From contig MU401927.1 of NCBI GenBank assembly GCA_022579005.1, positions 1 to 15,433 on the forward strand: a stretch of 15,433 nt of DNA, read 5' to 3'. Both the position numbers and the translations under genes were made by a program. Position 1 is the first letter of the stretch, and each line of letters opens with the position of its first letter. The stretch comes from Poronia punctata. Its lineage: Eukaryota; Ascomycota; Sordariomycetes; Xylariales; Xylariaceae. Of the stretch, positions 1 through 9,393 are shown piece by piece. The notes under the pieces are model-generated. The model ran no database searches. It saw only the letters and a list, made by a program, of their open reading frames with translations, and was not told where the DNA came from.

Positions 1-63
1 CTACTTTTTAAACGGTTAAACACAAAAAAATAACAATATTTTTTCCCCCACGGGTTTTTTTTT

Positions 64-106
<43 letters not shown>

Positions 107-110
107 AAAT
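1..110. repeat. Left-edge low-complexity DNA with 41-base poly-T
   Basis: Bases 65-105 are an unbroken T run, preceded by nine T (55-63) and a single G at 64. The first 50 bases are also rich in A and T runs. A homopolymer this long so close to the sequence end is typical of an assembly edge, so its exact length should not be trusted. No gene is visible here. Confidence 0.85.
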
Positions 111-629
111 GGTGGAATTCCAAGGGAAAAAAAAATATGATGCCTGCGTCGACCGACAGCCTACCTATAAGGCCATCATCGTGTTTCTCGCAGAACGGAG
201 GTATGGAAGACTTGGGAAGTTCCATTCTCTATATTGGTGGTATCTCTCTTCTCTGAAGTGGAAGACCGACCACTGGAGATGAACCGTCTTGGGCACGCAG
301 GAGAATAGTTCTGCGTCGATGTAAGAAATCCTTTTTAGCCAGAAATGTTGAAAGTCGGGGAAAAGGATTTTTGCAAAGATAATCTGCATGCACGGGAATA
401 TGGGGTCATCGCCACCTTTTTCTTTATTTATTTCTTTCTTCACAAGACGGTTTGTAATCTTGGAATGATAAGCCCAGTGTCAAGTGTTCATCCGGTCGAA
501 AGTGCGTATCCTTGTGCATCTTCTGGCTTCAACCGCTTGTTCAGCTTGTTGTATCATGTCTTTCGACGTTGTTTTCCCCTCTATCTGGCCTACCCCTATA
601 CCGCTGTCTCTCGGGTTTGCAGGAAGGGT
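111..629. other. No recognisable gene
   Basis: Base composition is ordinary. Open frames of 90-140 codons exist on both strands but overlap one another, and none shows a domain, signal peptide or familiar motif. A consensus-like 5' splice site (GGTAAGT, near 674) lies just to the right on the + strand, without a convincing exon. The stretch may be the 3' flank of the broken minus-strand gene that ends at 630. Confidence 0.5.
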
Positions 630-727
630 TTAATCGAGCAATCTCTTTCTAGAAAAAGGGCAAGAGCTAGAAAGGTAAGTTTTCCAGCTCCATATAAAGC
701 CGAGAGACGTCGTTTGCTTGGTTTGCA

Positions 728-778
728 CGGGGAGAGAAGCTCTGTCTGTGCTTCTGGGTTTTTTTGAAACCAGATGTA
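728..778. repeat. Degenerate repeat unit A with hairpin
   Basis: This unit matches 869-923 over about 50 bases: GGGGAGAGAA, a shared CTGTCTGTG core and a TTGAA tract. It contains an inverted repeat, arms 735-742 and 748-755 around the loop TGTCT, pairing at seven of eight positions. It codes in the minus frame for one copy of the P-R-S-T-D motif. Confidence 0.6.
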
Positions 779-868
779 AGTCCGCTTGCGGGTTTCTATT
801 GCTTGAAAAGTGGATATCACATCCCGCGCGCGTTGGGTTGTTAGGGTTGTGACAAACTCTCTTAGCCA

Positions 869-923
869 AGGGGAGAGAACCACTGTCTGTGGTTCTGGGG
901 TCTCTTGAACGCAGGAGTAGTTG
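869..923. repeat. Degenerate repeat unit B with hairpin
   Basis: This is the second copy, 141 bp (47 codons) from unit A. The arms 876-883 and 889-896 pair perfectly over eight bases around the same TGTCT loop. Relative to unit A, one stem pair is swapped from G-C to C-G. The sequence just to its left (808-878) also aligns with DNA on the other side of the retroelement (8772-8834). Confidence 0.6.
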
Positions 924-1107
924 TGTATGCGTTGGCAAGACTCTAGGTGCCATATGCTCTTCGTTTAGCAGAGATTGGTCTTTTCTGGGCTTGAATAATG
1001 TCTACTGTTCGAGACTGACTGACCAGACACATGAACATGGTCCATTTCTATATGCATATTGTGGCTGTGGTCCACTATGCTGTTTTTTAAAACCTTTATA
1101 TCCCTTA

Positions 1108-1112
1108 GAAGT
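1108..1112. repeat. Target-site duplication, left copy (GAAGT)
   Basis: GAAGT immediately precedes the TG start of the 5' LTR and recurs at 8615-8619 right after the CA end of the 3' LTR. A 5-bp duplication is what a Ty3/gypsy integrase normally leaves. Confidence 0.93.
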
Positions 1113-1272
1113 TGTTACGGTTTTGGTCTTAGTGCCTACGTATATAGGCTAAGTCTATACTAAAACGCCTATATAAGTAGATATAAGAGACCTTTGCTTT
1201 TTAAAGAAACCTTCCCTCTTTGTGCAATAATAATAAGTTATTACAAACCCCTTAGTAGTATAAACTATAATA
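1113..1272 (+). repeat. 5' LTR (160 bp)
   Basis: It starts TGTTA and ends TAATA, where the 3' copy still has the canonical TAACA. It aligns without gaps to 8455-8614: 138 of 160 identical, 22 transitions, no transversion. At 14 of the 22 differing sites this copy keeps C or G while the 3' copy has T or A; at the other 8 the reverse is true. An internal inverted repeat GCCTA/TAGGC lies at 1134-1149, and a near-palindrome TAATAA-G-TTATTA at 1231-1243. Confidence 0.95.
1170..1177 (+). promoter_or_regulatory. TATA-like element in the LTR
   Basis: TATATAAG occurs 57 bases into the LTR and is unchanged in the 3' LTR (8512-8519) although neighbouring bases have mutated. Its place fits the U3 promoter of an LTR element. 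This is a sequence match only. Confidence 0.4.
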
Positions 1273-2221
1273 GTTTATTACACCTTAAAAAAATTTTATT
1301 AATTACTATTAATAAAACTTTTAGCTAACATATTTACTATATTATATTTATAATAAATTGCTATAAACTTGCTACTAAAATAACTTATACTTTGCACTTA
1401 TACTACTACTTACTAAGTAAAACTTATAATATATTAATATAAAGCTAAAAAACTACTTGCTTATTAATATTGCTATAATACTATTATATTTACTTTAATA
1501 TATACTTTAAAAGTATACTATAAACTTTAAATTTAACAATACTTTATTTTGCTAACTAACTTTTTTTTTTTTGCTTTAGCTTTAGCTTAATAGTATTAGT
1601 ACAATTTTAGCTTTTTTTTTAGCTTTTTAGCAAATTGTTTATAAGCTTAATACTAACTATTACGTTTTTATTAACTACTTTAACTATAGTAAACTAGCTA
1701 GCAAAAAGCTATTAAAAATTTTATAGCTTATTAACAATATTATAGTAAGCAAGTTTTAATAAGTTACTAAATTATAATAATAAGTAAGCTTAAATAATAA
1801 ATAACTTAAATAGCTTTAATAACGCGTAAATAAATTAAAAGTAATAAACTAGCAACTTTATTTTAAAAAACAATAGCTAAAAAGAAAATATACTAAGCTT
1901 TAAAACAATTTTACTATTGCTAAAAAATAGTATTAAAATGCTATTAATAAAAAAAATACTATTATTACTTAGCTAAAACAAGTAGTATAGCAACGTAATA
2001 AAGCATAATAAAACAATATACAGCTTTAAGCTAAAGTAGTAACGTTATAAAGCTAGCTTAGCGCTGCTTTATAAAAACTTGCTTTAACCCTACTACTTAG
2101 TATACTTATAGCTTTTAACTTTATTGTTTTTATGTTTTAAATTATATTTTCTTTTAGCACTACTATTTTGCTTACATATTTTATATATAAAGAACTACTA
2201 TATAATTAAATTAGCAGCCTT
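1273..2221 (+). other. Retroelement 5' leader and possible gag start, unreadable
   Basis: AT-rich mutated DNA lies between the 5' LTR and the first clear gag signal. No primer-binding site can be recognised: the bases after the LTR (GTTTATTACACC) match no tRNA 3' end that I can name, and mutation may have hidden it. The true start of gag is probably in the right half, but no start codon can be chosen. Confidence 0.5.
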
Positions 2222-2989
2222 TTTTTTTTTAATAAATTAAAAAAAAATAATAAAAAGCAATAAAAAAAATATGTTAACTAGCATAGCTAACTTAAACTTA
2301 AATTTGCTTTAAATAAAAACTATTACTTAATACTAGCAAATAAAATCTTGTTTACTTGCTTTAGCCTTTTTAGTGCAGCGTTTATATAAGTTTAATTATA
2401 AGTTAAATAAGTATTAAGTAACCTTTTTAATAACTTTAAGTAGCTTGCTAGCTAAAAAAACTATAATAATATGCTAGCAAACCTAAATACGTTTTATATT
2501 ATTATTAACGTTTACTTAAAAGCTATTTAAAAGTTTAAAAAATTAAAGCAAAGCAATGCTTTATTTGCTAGCTTTATTTTTATTTTTATTTAACTTGCTA
2601 ATAAAAGCTAATATACTTTTTTATAATAAGTTAAATAGCTTTAAATTAAAGTTAATAAAAAACTTTAAAACGTTTTTATTTTATAAATAAGTTGCTTTAA
2701 ACTTAATAATATTATAGCTTAAATAAACTTTTTATAATAGCTTTTAAATAATATTGCTAACTAGGATTTTTGCTTAAACTACTACGCTTTAGTATATAAC
2801 TTTATTTTATTAACTAATAATTATACTTAAAAAAACCTTATAAACTTAAGTAAGCTTATAATAATAAAACTTTAAAGCTTTTTTATAGCTAAAAAAAAAA
2901 AAAAGCGCAAGCAACTTAAGCTTTGCTAATATTATAATTAGCTAAAATACTTAGCTATGTTTTATAAATTATTAAAAGCTAGGAAATTG
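2222..2989 (+). pseudogene. Retrotransposon gag remnant with CCHC zinc knuckle
   Basis: Gag is the capsid/nucleocapsid protein that packages element RNA. The frame (codon starts equal to 2 modulo 3) reads as a Ty3-type capsid across about 2320-2800: a charged helical region followed by a segment of the A-S-F-I-x(3)-F-x2-L-A kind at 2567-2605. A Lys-rich stretch then leads to a CX2CX4HX4C knuckle at 2924-2965. There the first Cys codon (TGC) survives, while the other three ligands read Tyr (TAT, TAC, TAT), exactly what G-to-A or C-to-T does to Cys and His codons. Stops are scattered throughout. The bounds are approximate; gag and pol lie in different frames, pol being -1 relative to gag. Confidence 0.8.
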
Positions 2990-3120
2990 CAAAATAAAAT
3001 AAAAAAGTTAATACTAACTACTTAAATTAAGTTAAAAAAAAAGTAGCTTTTAGCTTAAGTTATAGCTAAAAGTATTATATAAAGTTTTAAAAAACTAAAA
3101 AAAATTACTTATATATATAG

Positions 3121-6100
3121 TTTATAAAGCCTAATATATCTTTTAGCTTTAATGCTTATATATTTAATAGTAATAATATTTTAATTTTATATTAAACTTT
3201 TATTAACTTAGGCTATTTTTTTTATAATTTTATTAATACTTTATTTATATAAACTTATAACTTTACTTTTTATACTACTGCTTACTTTTATACTTTTTAC
3301 TTTGCTAATAGTATAATAGCTAAAAAGGTTACTTAGTACTATACTATTTAATACTAGCTTAAAAAGTATATTAAAAATTTAAAACTATATGCTTAGCTAT
3401 TAAGCAATACTAACGTTATTTTAAAACTTTTTTAGCTACGCTAATATAACTTAATTATTAACTAGTAAAAAGGCACTTTTATAATTAAAAATAATATAGC
3501 AATAAAAAAGCAAACTAAAGCTAACTTAACGCTATAATAATAAAATATTGCTAAACCTAGCTTTAAAATACTTTAAACCTTAGTTTTTTTTATTAATACT
3601 GCTGCTTTTTTTTTAATAGCAAAATAAAAAGGTACTATTGTTAATTTAATGTTATTTACTAAGTTTATAGCTATTATAAACACTTTTTGCTAAATTTTAA
3701 ATAATAGCGCAGCTACTAACTATTGCTTAGTAAAGTGCTTTGCTTTTAATATACTATTAGTGCTTTTATATAAACTGCTTACTAGCAAAAATATTTTAAA
3801 ATTTTAAGCTTTTTTATTTAGGTTTAAAGCGTATTATAACTAAGTATAAAAAGCGCTTTTTTTATAGCAAATAGCTAATAAAAACATTAATAAATTTTTT
3901 AAATACAAAAACTTTTTTATAAAAAAAAAAGTATTTACTAAGCTATTAGCTAAGTATTATAACTTACTTAATACTTTTTTACTATAAAACGTAAAAACTT
4001 TTTTTTTTTACTAGCTTTATAACTATAAAATTAACTTTGTTTTTAAAAAAAAACTTTTTAGTACTATAGCATAACTTATATTTTTTTAAAAGTTATTAAT
4101 AGTTTAAAAGTACTTAAATAATTACTTAATAAAAAAGTTTATATATATTAGCTTTTTATTAGCAGCTGCTTTTATTTTTTTAGCTAAAAAGCTAAAAAAA
4201 AGTATATAGGTTTATATTAATTACTATAGCTTTAATAACGTTATAGTTAAAAACTAATACTTTATTTTGCTAATTTAAAAGACTTTAAACGCTTTATATA
4301 AAGTAAAATTTTATATTAAACTTAATATTATTATAACTTTTAATTACTTGCGCATTGCTTTTAAAAATAAATAAAAAATAGTATTTATTACTAGGTTTAG
4401 CTTATTTAAGTGCTTAGTTATAAACTTTAGCATAATAAAAGTACTTAGTAGTTTTTAATACTATATTAACTACGTTTTTTTTAATATTTTAAATAAGTAT
4501 GCTATAGTATACTTTAATAATATTTTTATTTATAGTAACTTAAAAAAAAAGCATAGGCAATATGTTTATAAGGTACTAGCAAAGCTTATTAAAGCTAGCT
4601 TTATAATTAATATTATAAAATATAAATTTAGCATTATTAAAACTAAGTACTTAAGCTTTATTATTTTAATAAATAAAATTAGTATAAACTTTGCTAAAAT
4701 TAAAGCTATTATAACTTAAAAACTATTAAATACTTTTTAAAACTTATAATAATTTATTAGCTTTATAAACTATTATTAATGCTTTATTAAAAGCTTTTTA
4801 ATAATAGTATAGCTTTTTATAAAACTTATAAGCAAAAAAAAGTAGCTAGGCTTACTAAGCAAATAGCTTTTTATTGCTTTTAAAGTGCTTAAAAAAGCGT
4901 TTATTATTACTTTAGTTTTTGCTTATTATAACTTTGCTAAAAAAACTATAATAAAAGTTAATACGTTTAACTAAGCGTTAAGTAGCGTTTTTTACTAATT
5001 TAACAATAAAAGCACTTAATATTTAATTACTTTTTTTTTAGCAAAATATACTTTAGCTAAATATAATTATAAAATTTATAATAAAAAGCTTTTAGCAATT
5101 ATTAAAGCTTTTAAAAAATAGCGCTTAAAATTTTAAAAGTATAAAAACGTTATTAAAGTTATTATTAATTATAAAAGTTTTTAGCACTTTATTACTATAA
5201 AGCTTTTAAATTAATAATAAGTTTGCTAGTTAAAATTTTTTAATAACTTTAAGTTTTAAATTATATACTAGCTAAAAACAAAAGCTATAGTACTTAATAT
5301 ACTTTTTTAATAGCTTAGTAATAAGCTAGTAAGTAAAATAAACGCTATTAATAACTAAATAGTATATAAATTTTAAGTACTACTTATACTTAATAAGTAA
5401 GCTAGTAATAATAAAGTATTAGTATACTTATAACTTATTAGTAATATAGCTTTAATTAATAAAGTACTTAATAATGCTTATATATAGTTATTGCTAGTTT
5501 TTTAAATTATTGCTAAGATTAAAAATTTAAAAGTGCGCTGTTTTTTAAAACTAATATAAAAACGTTTTTAAAGCGCTTTTATAAATTATACTATTAAATA
5601 AAAACAAATTTATATTAAAAACAAGGTTTTTATTTTAAATAATAACGCTATAAAGCTTAAAGTAATTTTATATGCTTATAATATATTATTAGCAAGCTAC
5701 TTAAAGTAGTTTAAAACTATTAACTTAGTTAAATATATATATATTTAGCTATAACTTAATAGCAATATTAAAATGTTTATAAAAAAATGCTACCTTTATT
5801 AGCATATAAAAAATTTATAAACTTTGCTAGCAAGTTTTTTTAAATTACTACTTATTTTATATAAGCCTTAGTTTAATATATTTATTAATTTTATTAAACT
5901 ACTACTAACATATAAGCAAAATAAAATTAATTATAAGTATATTTTAATTATTATTAATAAGCTTATTAAAATATAACACTTTATTTTTATTAAAAACATT
6001 ATAGCAATAATGCTTATAAACGCTTTTGTTTTAATAGTATATTAACTTTATAGCGCCTTTAAAACTATAGTTTTAAACTAAAAGTTATAATTTATTTTAA

Positions 6101-6690
6101 TTTTTTAAAAAAAGTTAAACTGCTACTTAGCTATTACTTTATTATATTTTATAATATATTACTTTAAAACTAATAAGTAAACAAAAATTATAAACGCTAT
6201 AATAAAACAATACTTAAAAGCTTACTATAGCTATTATTAAAATAACTAAGCAAACTAACTACTATTAGCTAAATTTGCAATAAATAATTAAATATTAAAA
6301 GCTACTAGCTTTAGCTTGTTTTTTATAAATTATAGCTAGCACTTATAACTTAGCACTAAACTAGCAGCAAACTTATTTAAATATAAAATAAAAAACTAAT
6401 AAAATAAGTTTTTAGCAGCTTTAAATATTGCTAAGTAAATTAAAAAAGTAACTACTTAGGCCTAGTTATTTATAGCTAAAGCCTAGACTTGCTATATAAA
6501 CGTTGCTAATATAGCATATATTAATTTAATTTAATATAAAAAAAAAATAAAGTTTAAGTTAATATAAAATATTTTTATATTTTAAAACTATTGCTAAAGC
6601 TAGCTAAAAAATAAATAAGCTTATTTAATATTATTAAAGTTTATAAATAAGCTATTGCTATTAACTTATTTTAATAATATAAAGTTTTTT
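3121..6690 (+). pseudogene. Retrotransposon pol remnant: protease, RT, RNase H, integrase
   Basis: Pol matures Gag, copies element RNA into DNA and integrates it. One frame (codon starts equal to 1 modulo 3) carries all its domains. Protease: the D-S-G site reads N-L-G at 3205-3213. RT: conserved Ty3 text runs from about 4140, the first catalytic Asp (K-L-D) reads Asn at 4324-4326, and Y-x-D-D reads Y-F-N-N at 4510-4521. RNase H: the first Asp reads Asn at 4960-4962, with its E-I-Y-D-K-E-L-L-A-I-like motif near 5070-5100. Integrase: the zinc domain lies at about 5640-5800 (one Cys left at 5788), and the catalytic residues read N, N and K at 5887, 6076 and 6184. The last two have exactly 35 residues between them, the D,D35E spacing. 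Each lost acid is explained by G-to-A or C-to-T. The GPF/Y-like region runs to about 6690. Confidence 0.93.
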
Positions 6691-6803
6691 TAATATTTTA
6701 TATTTTATTAGTTTACTTAATAATATAAAGGCTACTTAGCTAAAACATGCTAAATAAGCTTTATAATAATAAAGTAAAAAGTATAGTTATAATAAAATAT
6801 AAT

Positions 6804-6968
6804 AAAAAAAAAAAACTTTAATAGTTATTTAATAAAATTTTTAACTATAAGCAGTATAAAACTAAAAGCTTAATATATAAAGTTAAGTAGCTAGCACTTT
6901 ACTAGCTATTATAAAAACTAGCATATAACTTAAAAAAAATTAAAGCTAAAATAGTAGCGTTTTATTAA
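6804..6968 (+). pseudogene. Chromodomain at the integrase C-terminus
   Basis: Chromodomains of this type bind modified histone H3 and guide integration to heterochromatin. In the frame with codon starts equal to 0 modulo 3, residues fit the Ty3-chromovirus pattern: an I-L-D-like turn (I-F-N, 6837-6845), then L-I-Y-K-V-K and a TAG in place of the conserved Trp (TGG) at 6888. N-L-K follows at 6927-6935 and I-V-x-F-Y at the end (6951-6965). The frame differs from pol. Homopolymers at 6685-6691 (T7) and 6804-6815 (A12) are the likely sites of one-base slips, by mutation or sequencing error. Confidence 0.8.
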
Positions 6969-8437
6969 TATAATTTAAGCAAACTAAAGCTACTAAAATA
7001 GCTTTAAATACTATAAAATAAAACTAAAATGCTAATAAGCTAATTTTACGCTTTTAATATATTATTACTAAATATGCTACTATATAGCTTTTTAAATTTT
7101 TTATTAAAAAAAAATCTTTAAAATTTTTTTTATTTTTTTTATTTTGCTTTTAAAAAGCTAATAATATATTTTTTAGTTACTTTTATAATACTATTAAAGC
7201 TAAAGCAGCCTAACTTTAATAAACTAATATTATACCTATTATAATTAAAGCTTTTTGCTTTATAAATAAATAGCTAGTAGCGTATTATTAAAAAGCTTTT
7301 AAACGTTTTTAATATTTTTTATATAATAGTTATTAATAACTATAGCTTAGCAAATAGTAGCAAAAAACTAGCGCTTTGCTTTTTTTTAGCTAGCAGCTTT
7401 TATATTGTTAAAAAAAAAGCAAAGTAATTATATATTAAACTAAATAAAAAGCTTTTTACGCTTTTTGCTTTTTAAACGCAAATTAGTAATAAAAGCAAGC
7501 TTTTAATAACTTTAAAAAAACTGCTAGTAAGCAATTTTTATACTTTATAATATTATTAATAGCAATATAATAATAAGTTATAAGTAATATATATGCTTTT
7601 AAACTTTTTTATAAAAGCTAAACTATGCTTTAAGCAAATAATTTTTTTTATATTTTTAAAAGCAGCTACTAGCTTTATTACTATATTAAAAGTAGCTTAG
7701 CAAGTATTATTAAAGTAAATAAAACTATAAAATATATTAAAATTTTTAAAATTTTTATTATTATTATTATTATTGCTTTTTTAAAGCATAGTAACTTATA
7801 ATAAAAGCGCTATTAAATTTTAAGCATTTTTTAATATATATATAGTTAGCTACGTAGCTTATTAAATATATATAAAAAAATTTTTTTATTTTTTTTTACT
7901 TATTGCTTTATATATATTTTTACGCTTAATATATTACTTATAACGCGTAAACAAACTAGTAGCAAAAAAATAGCTAATTTTAAGCATATTGCTAGCATAC
8001 TAGCTTAGCTTTATTTTTTATATTTTTTAATTAAAGTTTAAATATAGTAAAAATAAATCTTTTTTGCTAAGCAAACTAAATAGTAAATAAGCATAATGCT
8101 ATAATAAAAAAGCTTTAACTTAAAAGCGTAGCGTAAGAAATTAAAAGTATAATAATTAAAAATAACTAATTTTAAGCAAAAAAGTAGTAAAAAAAAGTAA
8201 AAATAAAAAAAAAGTAAAAGTAAGTAAAAATAAAAGCGCAAGTATAAAAATTTAAAAAGTATAATAATAAATAATAGTGCTTATAAAGTAGTTATGCTAT
8301 AAAAGCAAGCTTTTTTTATTTTAAAAGCGCTTTTGCTATAAAATGCTTACTTTTATATAAATGCTTTTTTTTAAAAAACGCAGCCTTGTTTTTTTTTTTT
8401 GTTTTTATTTTTTACGTATAGCTACAGTTAGCTACAA
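6969..8437. other. Unassigned 1.5-kb tail of the retroelement
   Basis: After the chromodomain the frame continues for perhaps 30 plausible codons, then no retroelement domain can be read on either strand up to the 3' LTR. Visible features are an (ATT) run at 7756-7774, palindromic AGCT and AAGCTT motifs, and an A-rich stretch at 8175-8245 that would encode a Lys/Gln-rich helix on the + strand. A 67-codon open frame on the minus strand (8241-8038) is only the complement of that stretch. Base composition and mutation style match the rest of the element. It could be an extra ORF, a long 3' UTR or a nested element; none is shown. Confidence 0.55.
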
Positions 8438-8454
8438 TTTAAAAAAAAAAGTAT
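8438..8454 (+). other. Probable polypurine tract
   Basis: A ten-base A run followed by G (8441-8451) lies directly before the 3' LTR. Plus-strand DNA synthesis in LTR elements starts at a purine tract in this place. Original G residues may have become A. Confidence 0.55.
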
Positions 8455-8614
8455 TGTTATAATTCCGGTCTTAATGCCTACGTATATAAGCTAAGTTTAT
8501 ACTAAAACGCCTATATAAGTAAATATAAAAAACCTTTGCTTTTTAAAAAAACCTTCTCTCCTTATATAATAATAATAAGTTATTACAAACCCCCCGGCAG
8601 TATAAACTATAACA
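8455..8614 (+). repeat. 3' LTR (160 bp)
   Basis: It starts TGTTA and ends TAACA, a perfect 5-bp terminal inverted repeat with canonical TG...CA. It keeps GC-rich patches (CCGG at 8464-8467, CCCCCCGG at 8590-8597) that the 5' copy has lost, while it has lost 14 C/G bases that the 5' copy retains. The two LTRs were thus mutated independently after insertion. Confidence 0.95.
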
Positions 8615-8619
8615 GAAGT
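8615..8619. repeat. Target-site duplication, right copy (GAAGT)
   Basis: Identical to 1108-1112; the copy immediately follows the CA end of the 3' LTR. Confidence 0.93.
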
Positions 8620-8771
8620 CGGAGTCGTAGAGGACAGGGCTCCTATAATGTGATTACTAGGTAAAACAGGCGAGCTTCGTGCCTGTATCCTTGACATAAT
8701 CATTGGGCTGTCCGGGATGTGGTAGCCATATCGAGACCAGTAGGCGAAAAGAGAGTTGTCATAGCGCAAAG

Positions 8772-8890
8772 AAGTGGTATTTCCATCTCGCGTGTGGTAA
8801 AACTTTTGCAATCTCTCCTGGCTAAGAAGAGAGAGAGAGAGAGAGAGAGCTTTTGCTCCGTACGAACTCCTTTCTTTTTTGGGAACATGA
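8772..8890. repeat. Degenerate repeat unit D, partner of unit B across the retroelement
   Basis: 8772-8796 aligns without gaps to 808-832 (17 of 25 identical). 8817-8834 aligns to 861-878 (13 of 18, all five differences being transitions), with CAAnCTCT just before each. The spacing between the two blocks differs by only 8 bases. The array was therefore split by the retroelement insertion. Confidence 0.5.
8829..8849. repeat. (GA)n microsatellite
   Basis: About ten and a half GA units lie inside repeat unit D. In the minus-strand frame they encode alternating Ser and Leu. Confidence 0.9.
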
Positions 8891-9346
8891 GATGCCGATA
8901 TCTGCAACCTATTACGTCGCCACTTCGACGGGTGGATATTGTGCTCCTCTTTCACATGTGTTTAGTCAAGTTATCCTGCTGCGGGAATTACTTGGAGCAG
9001 TGCGCGCAAGAGAACTTGTGCGTCTTCTGATGCTTGCGGAGGTACCACGACGACTTGTTGCCGGTCTGTCCGAAGTTGCAGAAATTGTATCCCAGCTCGT
9101 TTCCAACTATTGGTGAGTTGGGAAATTGTGAGAACCTCTATTTCGTGAACTTGGGTAAAGCAGAATCATAATGTCCTTCGATTGGTGTGCAGAGAAGGGG
9201 GGTGGGGGGAGATTCTCAGTTCGAGTCCATCCGACGGTTTTGCTAGATGGTCGTGATCTCTTCGCTCTGTATTTCTCGATGGCGAGAAAATTCTTCATCA
9301 TTAACTGGGGACTTTGGTCATGTAGTCGTCATTTCTTTCTCTCGAC

Positions 9347-9393
9347 GAATCTCTTCATCCTCCTCGGTAGGTATTGCGGGGAGGAAGAGATTC
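9347..9393. repeat. Imperfect inverted repeat
   Basis: GAATCTCTTC at 9347-9356 pairs perfectly with GAAGAGATTC at 9384-9393. A further CTCC/GGAG pairing follows after a 3-base bulge, leaving a loop of about 16 bases. It falls at the 5' end of the zinc-finger pseudogene and may simply reflect its codons. Confidence 0.55.

Larger units (their letters stand above)
630..1107 (-). pseudogene. C-terminal part of zinc-finger-like gene, cut off by the retroelement
   Basis: If the retroelement (1113-8614) and one copy of GAAGT are removed, the minus-strand frame that runs to 8615 continues in phase at 1107. It then runs to a TAA at 632-630 with one internal stop, TAG at 1004-1002. That is about 159 codons here and about 270 in total since the frame slip at 8956. 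This part has no known fold that I recognise. It is Arg/Lys/Ser/Pro rich and carries a repeated motif of the form P-R-[ST]-T-D-x-x-S-L-P twice, exactly 47 codons apart, with a weaker third copy (K-P-R-K-D-x-S-L-L) upstream near 980. The continuity of the frame across the insertion is what I see; that it was once one protein with the C2H2 fingers at 8955-9120 is inference. Confidence 0.55.
1113..8614 (+). mobile_element. Full-length, mutated Ty3/gypsy chromovirus retrotransposon (7,502 bp)
   Basis: Two 160-bp LTRs in direct orientation with TGTTA/TAACA termini are flanked by a perfect 5-bp duplication, so both ends are exact. Between them, on the + strand, come gag, protease, RT, RNase H, integrase and chromodomain, the domain order of chromoviruses (RT before integrase excludes Ty1/copia). 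GC is near one base in five inside, while both flanks are ordinary, and the change coincides with the element ends. All 22 LTR differences are transitions, which fits RIP-type C-to-T mutation on both strands. Every frame is full of TAA and TAG, so the copy cannot act on its own. It lies antisense to the zinc-finger pseudogene it interrupts. Confidence 0.95.

Noticed and set aside
345..767. 140-codon open frame on the + strand
   Set aside because: No domain or codon pattern, and it overlaps the better-supported minus-strand frame; the downstream GTAAGT has no matching exon.
841..855. TTAGGG as possible telomere repeat
   Set aside because: Single isolated copies only; no tandem array at either end.
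8038..8241. 67-codon Leu/Phe/Tyr-rich open frame on the minus strand inside the retroelement
   Set aside because: It is the complement of an A-rich stretch, and the composition alone explains it.
1273..8454. Reading the AT-rich block as mitochondrial DNA or centromere
   Set aside because: Exact LTRs, a target duplication and ordered Ty3/gypsy domains account for it.
8666..8686. Inverted repeat ACAGGC/GCCTGT with a 9-base loop right of the retroelement
   Set aside because: Short, single copy and within the pseudogene frame; no reason to think it functional.
9173..9235. Possible tRNA gene (GTTCGAGTC resembles a B box)
   Set aside because: No A box at the right distance and no acceptor or T stem; the bases lie inside the zinc-finger remnant.
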